A stretch of 28,638 nucleotides of DNA, from the IMG/VR virus record IMGVR_UViG_3300045972_000714, positions 1-28,638 of that record, one strand, 5' to 3'. Below are positions 9,245-16,379 of this stretch, piece by piece. The notes below the pieces were generated by a model. That model worked only from the letters and a program-made list of their open reading frames with translations. It did not search any database and was not told where the DNA came from. The position numbers and the translations under genes were made by a program. Every line of letters starts with the position of its first letter. Position 1 is the stretch's first letter. This DNA comes from a virus.

Positions 9245-9597
9245 GGCTTGACCTCCGTCCGCCGCACCGTGCCGTCGCCCTTCAGTCTCCATTCGATGGC
9301 GATGGTCCAGTGGCTTTCGTCGGCCGTCGCCGGTTCGGGCGTGACGCGCACCACCTCGATCCTTGGCTCCCACAACCGGATCGCGTCGGTCGCCTCGCGG
9401 ACGATGAAGGGAACGGCGCGCCGGCCCGGGCGGTCCAGGTGCTTCCACAGGTCGCAGCCGAACTGCGGCCGGTGGGGATCGGCCCCCTTGGGCGTGGTCA
9501 GGATGATGCCGATGCACTGGTCGATATCGGCGATGCCCTCGGCGAGGGCGCCGGGGGTGTTGAGTTTCAGTGACCAGTCTGTGGCGGTTGGCTGCAT
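9241..9597 (-). CDS. W: P2 gpW/T4 gp25-like baseplate protein
   Basis: This 118-residue protein has the gp25-like fold signature of P2 gpW: an acidic start ADIDQCIGIILTTPKG, then RPQFGCDLWKHLDRPG, a helix FIVREATDAIRLWEPRIEV and terminal beta strands with IAIEWRLKGDG. It is a core baseplate wedge component that attaches the sheath to the wedge. The start at 9597 has AGGATG about 7 nt upstream. A gap of 71 nt separates it from gpV upstream, one of only two real gaps in the operon. Confidence 0.9.
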   Translation of the reverse strand: MQPTATDWSLKLNTPGALAEGIADIDQCIGIILTTPKGADPHRPQFGCDLWKHLDRPGRRAVPFIVREATDAIRLWEPRIEVVRVTPEPATADESHWTIAIEWRLKGDGTVRRTEVKP

Positions 9598-9633
9598 AGG
9601 CGCATCCTGCGCGCGCGTGAAAGCCGGCGGTCA

Positions 9634-9651
9634 GTCCGACGCCCGTCGGAC
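9634..9651 (-). promoter_or_regulatory. 18-nt perfect hairpin in the gpV-gpW gap
   Basis: On the minus strand GTCCGAC, loop GGGC, GTCGGAC form a perfect 7-bp stem. It lies in the 71-nt gap between gpV (stop at 9669) and gpW (start at 9597). No T-run follows, so it does not look like an intrinsic terminator. It could affect mRNA processing or decay, or bind a protein as a DNA palindrome. A second hairpin with the same core is at 22349-22366. Confidence 0.4.
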
Positions 9652-9668
9652 CCTCACCGGCCGGCCCC

Positions 9669-10181
9669 TTAATGGCTGTGGTGGTTGGTGTTGCCGCCCC
9701 CGTCGATGACGCTGCCGCCCGCGTTGACATCGCCGGACACCGACAGGCTGCCACCCACTTGCCCGGCCCCGGAGGCGGACAGCGCCCCTTTGATGGTGAC
9801 ATCCCCGGTGATGAGGACGCCGCCGCCGGCTTCAACGATCACCTTGCCGGGCGTCTTCACGGTCAGCACGCTGGCCGCGCGGTCGTACAGGATCTCCGCC
9901 CCGTCCGCCCATACGATGTGCGTCTTGTCGATGGACTGGGATGGCGGCGGGTCGGCGGTGCTGAAGGTGGCGCCGATCACCACGCCCCCCTCGCCGCGTT
10001 CGTCCAGCAGACAGGCGACCTGGGTGCCGGTGTCCGGCAGCTCGTAGAACCGGTTGGCGCCACTGCCCGACGAGGTGACCTGCAACCAGCCCGACGCCAT
10101 GCCGTCGTCGCCGGGGAACTCCACGCGGACCCGGGCGCCCGCCGCGTCCACCTCTTTCACCACCCCGTGTTTAAGGCCCAT
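9669..10181 (-). CDS. V: P2 gpV-like baseplate spike protein
   Basis: This 170-residue protein forms the central membrane-piercing spike under the baseplate. It has the N-terminal OB-fold region (MGLKHGVVKEVDAAGARVRVEF, WLQVTS, YELPDTGTQVACLLDERGEGGVVIGA), then a repetitive beta-helix (VKTPGKVIVEAGGGVLITGDVTI, SLSVSGDVNAGGSVIDGGGN). It ends NTNHHSH. P2 gpV and Mu gp45 are known to bind iron at the spike tip through an HxH motif, and the terminal H168-S-H170 fits this. The gene abuts gpD with no gap. Confidence 0.92.
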   Translation of the reverse strand: MGLKHGVVKEVDAAGARVRVEFPGDDGMASGWLQVTSSGSGANRFYELPDTGTQVACLLDERGEGGVVIGATFSTADPPPSQSIDKTHIVWADGAEILYDRAASVLTVKTPGKVIVEAGGGVLITGDVTIKGALSASGAGQVGGSLSVSGDVNAGGSVIDGGGNTNHHSH

Positions 10182-11225
10182 TCAAGCCCCCTTTTTTCCG
10201 CTCTGTGCTGTGCCCTTGGCGCCCTTGGCGTCGCCGCCATCCTTGAACTCGATGCTGGTCGAATAGCCGCCGCTACGGTCGATGGCGTGCGTCGCCTTTT
10301 CCACCAGATAGCGCCCGTCGAAGGCGCCGAAGCCGTCCAGCCCGATCGTCACGCCGGCGGCCAGTCGCGGCTCGCCCACCAGCGAAAGGCTGCCTTCCCG
10401 CTTGGAGCGGTTGGCGTGCTCCAGGGCCGCCCGCGCCCGGGCCTTGGCGTGGCCAGGACTTTCCGCCCGCTCGTTCAGGCGCAACACGTCCTCACCATCG
10501 ACGCCCTCGTCTTCCGCCTCGCCGGCGATCAGCGTCTTGGTGTGCGGATCGTGGTGGGTCACCCTGGCCTTGCGGTAATGCCCGGCCGAGGTCAGCTTCA
10601 GGGTGCCGCCGCCTTGCCGGGCCATGGTGCGGGTGATGGTCAGCCCGGTGGCCTGGGCCTTCAGGTCTTCGACCTTGGCCATCACCAGATCGTTGCCGCG
10701 CACGGTGCAGACATAGCCGTGCTCCTGGGCGACGCGCTTCAGGAAAGCCAGATCGCGTTCGCGGTTCTGGGTCAGGCGGGCGACGGGCGTGGCCTCCACC
10801 TCGCCCCTGACCGTCAGCCCGTGGCGCCCGGCCACATCATCCACCACCGCCTTCAGCGTGGTCTGGTCGTAACCGGCGCTGCGCCGGGTCCGCAGGGCCG
10901 GCTTGACGCCGGCCGCCACCCCCTTGATGGCCAGCGTGTCCGGGCCGATGGAATACTCCAGCTCGTCGACCTGGAAGGGCGCGGTGGGCTGGAGCGGGCC
11001 GCCCTCATAGCCGAACCACGCCTTCAGACCGTCACCCTTCGCCGGCATCCAGTCGTTCAACCAGCGCCCGTCGCTGTTCTCCACCGTCAAGGACAGGTCT
11101 TCGGCCTCGCCGTGCAGGGCGTCGGTGTAGGAAATGGCGATGACAAACGGGGCGATGTCCCGTGTGATGTCCTTGCCGGCGATCTCGACGATCCACCGCG
11201 GCCGGGCGACCGTTACCGCTTCCAT
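10182..11225 (-). CDS. D: P2 gpD-like baseplate hub protein (late control D family)
   Basis: This 347-residue protein belongs to the phage late control gene D family, the hub that connects the tail tube to the spike (T4 gp27-like). Recognisable parts are ARPRWIVEIAGKDITRDIAPF at the start, DELEYSIGPDTLAIKGVAAG, the RRSAGYDQTTLKAVVDDVAGRHGL helix region, RLTQNRERDLAFLKRVAQEHGYV, and the C-terminal GRYLVEKATHAIDRSGGYSTSIEF. The start overlaps the gpX stop by 13 nt. The Lys/Gly-rich tail after residue 325 is probably flexible. Confidence 0.92.
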   Translation of the reverse strand: MEAVTVARPRWIVEIAGKDITRDIAPFVIAISYTDALHGEAEDLSLTVENSDGRWLNDWMPAKGDGLKAWFGYEGGPLQPTAPFQVDELEYSIGPDTLAIKGVAAGVKPALRTRRSAGYDQTTLKAVVDDVAGRHGLTVRGEVEATPVARLTQNRERDLAFLKRVAQEHGYVCTVRGNDLVMAKVEDLKAQATGLTITRTMARQGGGTLKLTSAGHYRKARVTHHDPHTKTLIAGEAEDEGVDGEDVLRLNERAESPGHAKARARAALEHANRSKREGSLSLVGEPRLAAGVTIGLDGFGAFDGRYLVEKATHAIDRSGGYSTSIEFKDGGDAKGAKGTAQSGKKGA

Positions 11226-11431
11226 GGCGGCAGCCCTCCGACGGCGACGGGCGCGGCATCGACGATGGGGATCAGCAACAGGATGCCACCCGGCAGCACG
11301 GGCACGACCGGCACGCCGGGGTTGGCCCGGACGATCCGGCCATAGTCATGCGCGTCGCCATAATAGATCCAGGCCAGCCAGTCCCAACGCTCGCCGTCCC
11401 GGGTGCGGTGCTCCAGGAACCCGGCGCTCAC
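11213..11431 (-). CDS. X: P2 gpX-like tail protein (LysM-type)
   Basis: This is a 72-residue protein with the typical tail protein X layout: EHRTRDGERWDWLAWIYYGD, then YGRIVRANPGV and PVLPGGILLLIPI. The family carries a LysM-like fold and acts at the tail end near the hub. In P2 the X gene lies in the head-tail region; in many other contractile tails, as here, it lies between U and D. It starts at an ATG that overlaps the gpU stop (ATGA) and runs 13 nt into gpD. Confidence 0.9.
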   Translation of the reverse strand: MSAGFLEHRTRDGERWDWLAWIYYGDAHDYGRIVRANPGVPVVPVLPGGILLLIPIVDAAPVAVGGLPPWKR

Positions 11432-11982
11432 GTGCCGCTCCGCGTAATGTAGCTGACCGAGACGTCATCGATATTGGTCCTGGTCTCCATCTGGACCGGC
11501 GATGCGGCCGGCCTGGTGGCGGCCTTGACGGCCGCCGGCTTGGGGCCGCTGCCGGACACCGCCGGCGGGCTGGGAAAGGTCTCGGGTTCGGCCGGCGTCA
11601 CATGCTCCTTGAAGACGATCTTGACCTGAAGCGCCGTCGGCTCGCCGTTGGCATTGGTCACCTCGTGGGTGACGGTGATTTCGCAGATCACATAGTGGCC
11701 CTTGTAAAGGCCGTTTCCGAACACCAGCGGCCAGGCCTTGTGCTCGCGCATCATGTCGCGCAGCCGGTCCAGCTCTTCGGCCGGGGAGCACATCCAGCTG
11801 TTGAGCATGACATCCAGCTTCAGCTCTTCGGCCTCGTCGCCGATGTATTGCAACACCGGTTTGCCTTCGATCACCGCGTGCGCGGCCCAGACCACCCTTT
11901 CCGAACCTTCAAGCTTATCGGCGTACGTGGGCAAGAACAGCTCCGTGTCGCCAATCACCGCCCAGGCCGCGTCCCCGCCCAT
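11428..11982 (-). CDS. U: P2 gpU-like tail terminator protein
   Basis: The 184-residue protein matches the P2 gpU family, with residues about 1-125 carrying the fold. Key stretches are LEGSERVVWAAHAVIEGKPVLQYIG, a hydrophobic-plus-acidic segment AEELKLDVMLNS, and REHKAWPLVFGNGLYKGHYVICEI; P2 gpU has the equivalent GKAWPLIEGSG-type phrase. gpU caps the tail tube. After residue 130 comes a Pro/Ala-rich linker and a short tail VQMETRTNIDDVSVSYITRSGT-like not found in P2. It starts 2 nt after the tape measure stop. Confidence 0.87.
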   Translation of the reverse strand: MGGDAAWAVIGDTELFLPTYADKLEGSERVVWAAHAVIEGKPVLQYIGDEAEELKLDVMLNSWMCSPAEELDRLRDMMREHKAWPLVFGNGLYKGHYVICEITVTHEVTNANGEPTALQVKIVFKEHVTPAEPETFPSPPAVSGSGPKPAAVKAATRPAASPVQMETRTNIDDVSVSYITRSGT

Positions 11983-11984
11983 GG

Positions 11985-14900
11985 TCAGTACCCCGTCCGG
12001 CTCTGGCGGTGCTGTTCTTCACGCATCGCCCGCACGATGTCGGGGATCTGCGCCTTCACCGCCTCGGCGACCGCCCGGCCATCGGCAGCCCCGCCGCCGC
12101 CCTGCACGTTGACGGTCAGCGACACCGACACCGGCCCGCCAGCGGCGGGACCGGCGCCCCCGGCGGCATGCTGACCGGCGGCGGCCCGCAACAGCGCGGG
12201 CGAGGCCAGTCCGGGCGAGGCCATGGCCGGCGAAGCCATGCCCGCCGGGCTGGCCAGCGCCGGCGGCGACAGGCCCGGTGCCGCCATCTTCGGGGCGTTG
12301 GCCATGGCCGGCGCGGCCATCATCATGACGGCCGCCGGCAGGGCGAAGGCGGCGGCGGGCTTCTGAATGGCCTGACCGACCCGGGCGACCGCGTCGGCGG
12401 CTTCGCCCACCTTCCCCAGGATGCCCAGGCTCAGCCCGTCCATGATGTTGCCACCGAAGCCGGCGAACACCCGGGAGGGCGAGTGGATGCCCAGCAGCCC
12501 CTTGAACCCGCCGGCGATGGACGATCCCACGCCGGCCACGGTGTCCACCACCGCCCCGGCCGCCGACACGATGCCGTTCTTCAACCCGGCCATCAGTTGC
12601 CGCCCCAGATCCACGAACAGGGTCGGCAGGCCCGACAGGGCGGACAGCAGCCGGCCCGGCAGCGCGGCGACGGTGGCGACCACGCCCGCCAGCGCCTGCC
12701 CCCAGCGCTCGCCCAGGCGCTCGGCGGCATGGCCGACATCGTCCACCGGCGCGATCAGGCGCATGGCCCAATCCCAGAGCCGGGCGAACCACCCGGCCAC
12801 CCGTTGCAAGACGCCGGAAAACGGCACGAACCGCCCGGCCAGACCGGCGATGCGGTCGATGGCCGGGGCCAGCGGCGCCAGCGTGCTGCGGAAGCCGCGC
12901 CACAGGCCGGTGAAAAAGCCGGCGATGGGCGCCCAGTATTTGTAAATCAGCACGGCGCCGGCGGCGATGGCCATGGCCCCCAGCACCACCGGGTTGGACA
13001 GCAGCGCCATCGTCATGCCGCGGACCGCGCCGATCACCACCCGGAACCCGCCGGCGATGGCGCTGAACGGCGCCGTCGCCAGTCGGACCAGCGCGGCGCG
13101 GGTCGGCAGGGCCGCCCAGGCCCAGGCCCCCATGGCCCGGACCCCGGCCCACAGCGAACGGGTCAGGCCGCGCACGCCGTCGGCGGCGGCCAGCATGCCG
13201 CCGCGCGCCCACGCCGCCATGCCGCGCGCCGCCGCCGCGATGCTCGCGCCCATCCACCGCCCCATGGCGGCGATGCCGCCACTCAAGGCCCGGGAAAGGC
13301 TTCGCAGGCCGTCCAGGGCGGCGGATGCGCCGGCGCGCGCCCATGCGGCCATGCCCCGGGCCGCCGACGCCACGCTGGCCCGCGCCCAGGCCGCGAAGGC
13401 CCGGATGCCAGCCATCGCGGCCCCCGGCAACTCCAGCAGCCGCAACCGGATGGCGCCAGCCGCCAGCCCCATGCGCATCTGCGCCAGCATCAAGGCCCGG
13501 CTCATGCCCTGGGCGGCTGTCGACAGCGCCGCGCCGGTGCCGCCCCCGGCCCAGGCCGCCATGCCCCGGGCCGAAGCGGCGCCGGCCGTCCAGGCCCAGC
13601 GGGTCATGGTCGCACCGCTTGCGGCCAGAGCCGCGCCAAGGGACCGCAAGGCCCCGAAAGCCGCCCCGGCCCCGGCGCGCGCCCAGGCCGCCATGCCACG
13701 GGCCGAAGCGGCGACGGCCGTCCAGGCCCAGCGGGTCATGGTCGCACCGCTTGCGGCCAGAGCCGCGCCAAGGGACCGCAAGGCCCCGAAAGCCGCCCCG
13801 GCCCCGGCCCGCGCCCAGGCCGCCATGCCCCGGGCCGAAGCGGCGACGGCGGTCCAGGCCCAGCGGGTCATGGCCCCCATGGTGTGGGCCAGGGCGCCGG
13901 CCAGCCCCCTCGCGGCCGATCCGCCGCCAAGCGCAAGGAGCTGAAGGCCGCGCCCGGCCAGCCGCGCCAGCCCCGTCGCCAGCCGGACGGAGCCTCCGGT
14001 GACGGCCACCATGCCACGGGCCAGCATCGACAGCGGCACGAGGGTCGCGGCGACGCCCCTCATCAGCGTGCCGGCCACCAGACCGGCGGCGCCAAGGCCG
14101 ACGGCCAGCGCGGATGTGGCGGCGATGGCCAGACCCAGCGGCTTGATCAGCTCGCCATTGGCCTCGATCCAGGCGCCGGTGGCGGCTGCGACATCGGCCA
14201 GCCGGTCGACCACGTCCTTCATTTCACCCGCGAACACCCCGCCCAGGCTGGCCAGCATGTTCTCGATGTTGCCCGTCGCGGTCTCCCACTTCGACGACAA
14301 GGTGGCCAGCATCTCCTTGGCGCGCTGGCCCAGCGCCGCCTGCTTCTGGAACTTCTCGGCCGCCGCGTTGTAGCCGGCGACGCCGCCCTTGACCAACACG
14401 GCCAGGGCCGTCATGGCGTTCTCGCCGAACAGGTGTTTGAGCACCCGCAGCTTGTCCTGGTCGTTCAGGCCGCGCAGCTTTTCAAGCTGCACCGTCAGGT
14501 TCTCCAGCCCCATGAACTTGCCGTTTTTGAAGAACTCAAGCTCGACGCCGGCCCCCTTCAGGATCCCGGCGATCTCGGCGCCCACCTTGCCGGTCAGCTT
14601 GTGTTGAAGGTCGGGAATATGGGTCATGGTCTCGCGCAGCGTGGTGCCCAGCTTCTCGCCCGAGATGCCAGCCTGAGAGAGCATGCCCGACAGGATGTAG
14701 AAGCTCTTGGACCCTTCCAGCCCGCCGACGCCGAGCTGGGAAATCAGCGGGCCGATATACCCCAGAGTGTAGGCCATCGACCCCGGCTCGATGCCGAAGG
14801 CGAACTTGCCGCGCTGGACCACGTCGACGAACTTTTCGAAATCGTGCTCGGCCACCCCCAGGCTCTCCTGGAAGGTGACCATGTGCTGGGCCGCCTCCTT

Positions 14901-15371
14901 CGACGACAGCTCGGGCATCAGAGCCTTCATGTGCGCCGTGGCGCTGAAGATGGCTCCCGCCACCTTGTCGGCGCTGATGCCCCCCTCGCGAAGAGTTTGC
15001 GCCATGATGGCGAAATCGGCGGTGGTCCCCGGCAGCTCGTTGCCGAGCTGGACCGCCTGCTTCATGACGGCGTCGAAGAATGGCGAGGTTTTGCCACCCT
15101 CTTCCATGAAGGCCACCTTCAGCCGTGTCAGGGCCTGTTCCTGGTCGGCGAAGCTCTTGATGGCCGGCAGGGCCGCCAGCCCCATGGCGGCGCCGGCGGC
15201 CGTCGCCTTGGCGCCCATCTCCTGAAGGTGTCCGCCCATCTCCCGCAGGCGATGGGCGGCGGCCGCCGCGCGTTCGACATTGGCGATGGCGCCGGCGATC
15301 TTCGCCAGCGGGGCGCTCAATTGATCCACCGCCCGCAGAACGATCGAGAAGTTGAGGCTGCCGCTGGCCAT
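11985..15371 (-). CDS. T: tail tape measure protein
   Basis: This 1128-residue protein sets tail length and is the scaffold for tube assembly. The N-terminal part (about 50-380) has the TP901-type tape measure core: FADQEQALTRLKVAFMEEGG, QAVQLGNELPGTTADF, MLSQAGISGEKLGTTLRETM, LRGLNDQDKLRVLKHLFGENA. A hydrophobic segment lies at about 408-435. Residues about 480-770 are Ala/Trp/Arg-rich with RGMAAWAR repeats roughly every 44 residues, two of them nearly identical (see the repeat at 13588-13871). The C-terminal part has GFKGLLGIHSPSRVFAGFGGNIMDGL, a conserved end motif of these proteins. It starts 3 nt after the E' stop. Confidence 0.95.
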   Translation of the reverse strand: MASGSLNFSIVLRAVDQLSAPLAKIAGAIANVERAAAAAHRLREMGGHLQEMGAKATAAGAAMGLAALPAIKSFADQEQALTRLKVAFMEEGGKTSPFFDAVMKQAVQLGNELPGTTADFAIMAQTLREGGISADKVAGAIFSATAHMKALMPELSSKEAAQHMVTFQESLGVAEHDFEKFVDVVQRGKFAFGIEPGSMAYTLGYIGPLISQLGVGGLEGSKSFYILSGMLSQAGISGEKLGTTLRETMTHIPDLQHKLTGKVGAEIAGILKGAGVELEFFKNGKFMGLENLTVQLEKLRGLNDQDKLRVLKHLFGENAMTALAVLVKGGVAGYNAAAEKFQKQAALGQRAKEMLATLSSKWETATGNIENMLASLGGVFAGEMKDVVDRLADVAAATGAWIEANGELIKPLGLAIAATSALAVGLGAAGLVAGTLMRGVAATLVPLSMLARGMVAVTGGSVRLATGLARLAGRGLQLLALGGGSAARGLAGALAHTMGAMTRWAWTAVAASARGMAAWARAGAGAAFGALRSLGAALAASGATMTRWAWTAVAASARGMAAWARAGAGAAFGALRSLGAALAASGATMTRWAWTAGAASARGMAAWAGGGTGAALSTAAQGMSRALMLAQMRMGLAAGAIRLRLLELPGAAMAGIRAFAAWARASVASAARGMAAWARAGASAALDGLRSLSRALSGGIAAMGRWMGASIAAAARGMAAWARGGMLAAADGVRGLTRSLWAGVRAMGAWAWAALPTRAALVRLATAPFSAIAGGFRVVIGAVRGMTMALLSNPVVLGAMAIAAGAVLIYKYWAPIAGFFTGLWRGFRSTLAPLAPAIDRIAGLAGRFVPFSGVLQRVAGWFARLWDWAMRLIAPVDDVGHAAERLGERWGQALAGVVATVAALPGRLLSALSGLPTLFVDLGRQLMAGLKNGIVSAAGAVVDTVAGVGSSIAGGFKGLLGIHSPSRVFAGFGGNIMDGLSLGILGKVGEAADAVARVGQAIQKPAAAFALPAAVMMMAAPAMANAPKMAAPGLSPPALASPAGMASPAMASPGLASPALLRAAAGQHAAGGAGPAAGGPVSVSLTVNVQGGGGAADGRAVAEAVKAQIPDIVRAMREEQHRQSRTGY
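13588..13871. repeat. 132-bp tandem duplication inside the tape measure gene
   Basis: Two full copies of a 132-bp unit (13588-13719 and 13720-13851) differ at only about three positions, and a third copy begins at 13852 but diverges after some 20 bp. The sequence before 13588 also matches the end of the unit. Each unit adds 44 codons in frame to the tape measure protein, encoding the MTRWAWTA to AALAASGAT segment. Older, diverged RGMAAWAR copies flank it on both sides. Confidence 0.95.
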
Positions 15372-15374
15372 GGT

Positions 15375-15835
15375 CTATTGCTTTTCCGCTTGCTTGATCT
15401 CTTCAGCCAAATCGTTCGCCCGCAAGGTCCAGAAGACGATGCGGCTGACCGGCCATTCCAGGATGTCGGACAGGCTGGTGCCGGCGAAGCGCGCCAGCGC
15501 CAGCATGTCGCGCGGGGTTACAAAGGGCCGGCGTCACCGCCGATCATGCCGACGATCATCGTCGCGTCGGCCAGCGGCAGTTCGCGCAAATCCTCGTAGA
15601 CCATCGGCTTGCCGTCGATCTTGCCGACCAGGGCGAACAGGGCCAGCATCAGCGTCACGGGGTTGGTGGCCCGCTTGCCGGCGATGTCGTAGGCCTTCTC
15701 CAGGTCGCGGCCCCTCGGGGGGCGGGTCAGGGTGGCGCGCCGGCCATCGGACAGAGTTTCGCCGTCGGCCCTGGCCTCTTTGGCCCCGGCCTCTCCGGTC
15801 TCGCTGGCGTTGTCACGGAGGGCGGTGTCGTTCAT
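15375..15835 (-). CDS. frameshifted tail assembly chaperone (E-E' fusion product)
   Basis: A -1 shift at the slippery site 15521-15527 lets ribosomes avoid the gpE stop at 15518-15520 and continue to the TAG at 15375. By my translation the extension is 48 residues, beginning VTPRDMLALARFAG and ending EEIKQAEKQ, giving about 153 residues in all. Programmed shifts between two overlapping frames just upstream of the tape measure gene are widely conserved in long-tailed phages, including P2 and Mu; the short and long products help the tape measure protein assemble. The extension has no start codon of its own with a good ribosome binding site. It has a Trp-rich middle (ILEWPVSRIVFWTL). Confidence 0.85.
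15518..15527 (-). promoter_or_regulatory. -1 programmed frameshift site (CCCTTTG-TAA)
   Basis: On the minus strand the zero-frame codons are GGC CCT TTG TAA. The heptamer C CCT TTG follows the X XXY YYZ pattern of -1 slippery sites, and the stop codon comes immediately after. Slipping one base back opens the 48-codon extension down to 15375. Confidence 0.82.
15518..15835 (-). CDS. E: tail assembly chaperone, short form (gpE-like)
   Basis: This 105-residue protein fits the phage tail assembly chaperone of the P2 gpE type. After a polar N-terminus (about 35 residues, rich in Glu, Ala and Gly) comes the conserved part: LTRPPRGRDLEKAYDIAGKRATNP, LMLALFALVGKIDGKPMVYEDLRELPLADATMIVGMIGG. It lies between the tube protein and the tape measure gene, the invariant place for this gene. 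It ends at a TAA right after a CCCTTTG heptamer, the site for making the longer form. It starts 4 nt after the tube protein stop, with a GGGAG about 9 nt upstream. Confidence 0.9.
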   Translation of the reverse strand: MNDTALRDNASETGEAGAKEARADGETLSDGRRATLTRPPRGRDLEKAYDIAGKRATNPVTLMLALFALVGKIDGKPMVYEDLRELPLADATMIVGMIGGDAGPL

Positions 15836-15839
15836 TGGA

Positions 15840-16361
15840 TCAAACTCCCAGTATGTTGCGGAATGTGGCGAGAAGGTCGCCGTCGGCGTCGGTCTTGAAG
15901 ATGTTGGCCAGCACGTCGATCTCGATGATGTCCTTGCCGCCCAGCGTCATCTTGACGTAGTGGGCGTGAAATTCGCTCTCGACCTCGGCCGGTTCGTGCT
16001 GTTTGAACTTGCCGAGCGGCAGCTTCTTGAAGCCCGCCGTCATCATCACGACCAGGGCGGTTTCGTCGGTCCGACCCTGGCCGGTGTAGGTCTCCACCGA
16101 TCCGCGCACCATCAGCTGGTGCATCTTGAACGGATTGGCGGCCGCGCCGAGGACGTCGGGGTAGAACGAGGTCCACTTGATCTTGCCTTCCAGCTTGTCG
16201 ATGCCGCAGGGCAGATCGAACTTGCCCACCAGGCCCAGGGCCTTGTGCTCCTTCATCAGGGCCTTGACATCGGGCAGGTCGATCTCTTCGGTCTTCCCCA
16301 GCAGGCTGGCGCCGTTGAGATAGACATTGGCGTTGGCGATACGGCCGATCTCGATGGCCAT
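15840..16361 (-). CDS. FII: P2 FII-like major tail tube protein
   Basis: This 173-residue protein (MAIEIGRIANANVYLNGASLLGKTEEIDLPDVK) is the tube subunit of the contractile tail. P2 FII is about the same length. Family-like stretches are FDLPCGIDKLEGKIKWTSFYPD, LMVRGSVETYTGQG, KKLPLGKFKQHEPAEVESEFHAHYVKM and GKDIIEIDVLANIFKTDADGD. AAGGAGGAA lies about 8 nt before the ATG, the strongest ribosome binding site in the window and in line with high expression. An 18-nt spacer separates it from the sheath gene. Confidence 0.95.
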   Translation of the reverse strand: MAIEIGRIANANVYLNGASLLGKTEEIDLPDVKALMKEHKALGLVGKFDLPCGIDKLEGKIKWTSFYPDVLGAAANPFKMHQLMVRGSVETYTGQGRTDETALVVMMTAGFKKLPLGKFKQHEPAEVESEFHAHYVKMTLGGKDIIEIDVLANIFKTDADGDLLATFRNILGV

Positions 16362-16379
16362 GGCGCGGGTTCCTCCTTG

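Noticed and set aside
12009-15599. A 1196-codon open frame on the plus strand, opposite to the tape measure gene
   Set aside because: It is the mirror of a strongly supported tape measure gene in GC-rich DNA; its product is Pro/Arg/Gly/His-rich with no domain. The same holds for other long plus-strand frames (for example at 4745-6508, 7357-8421 and 24055-25818).
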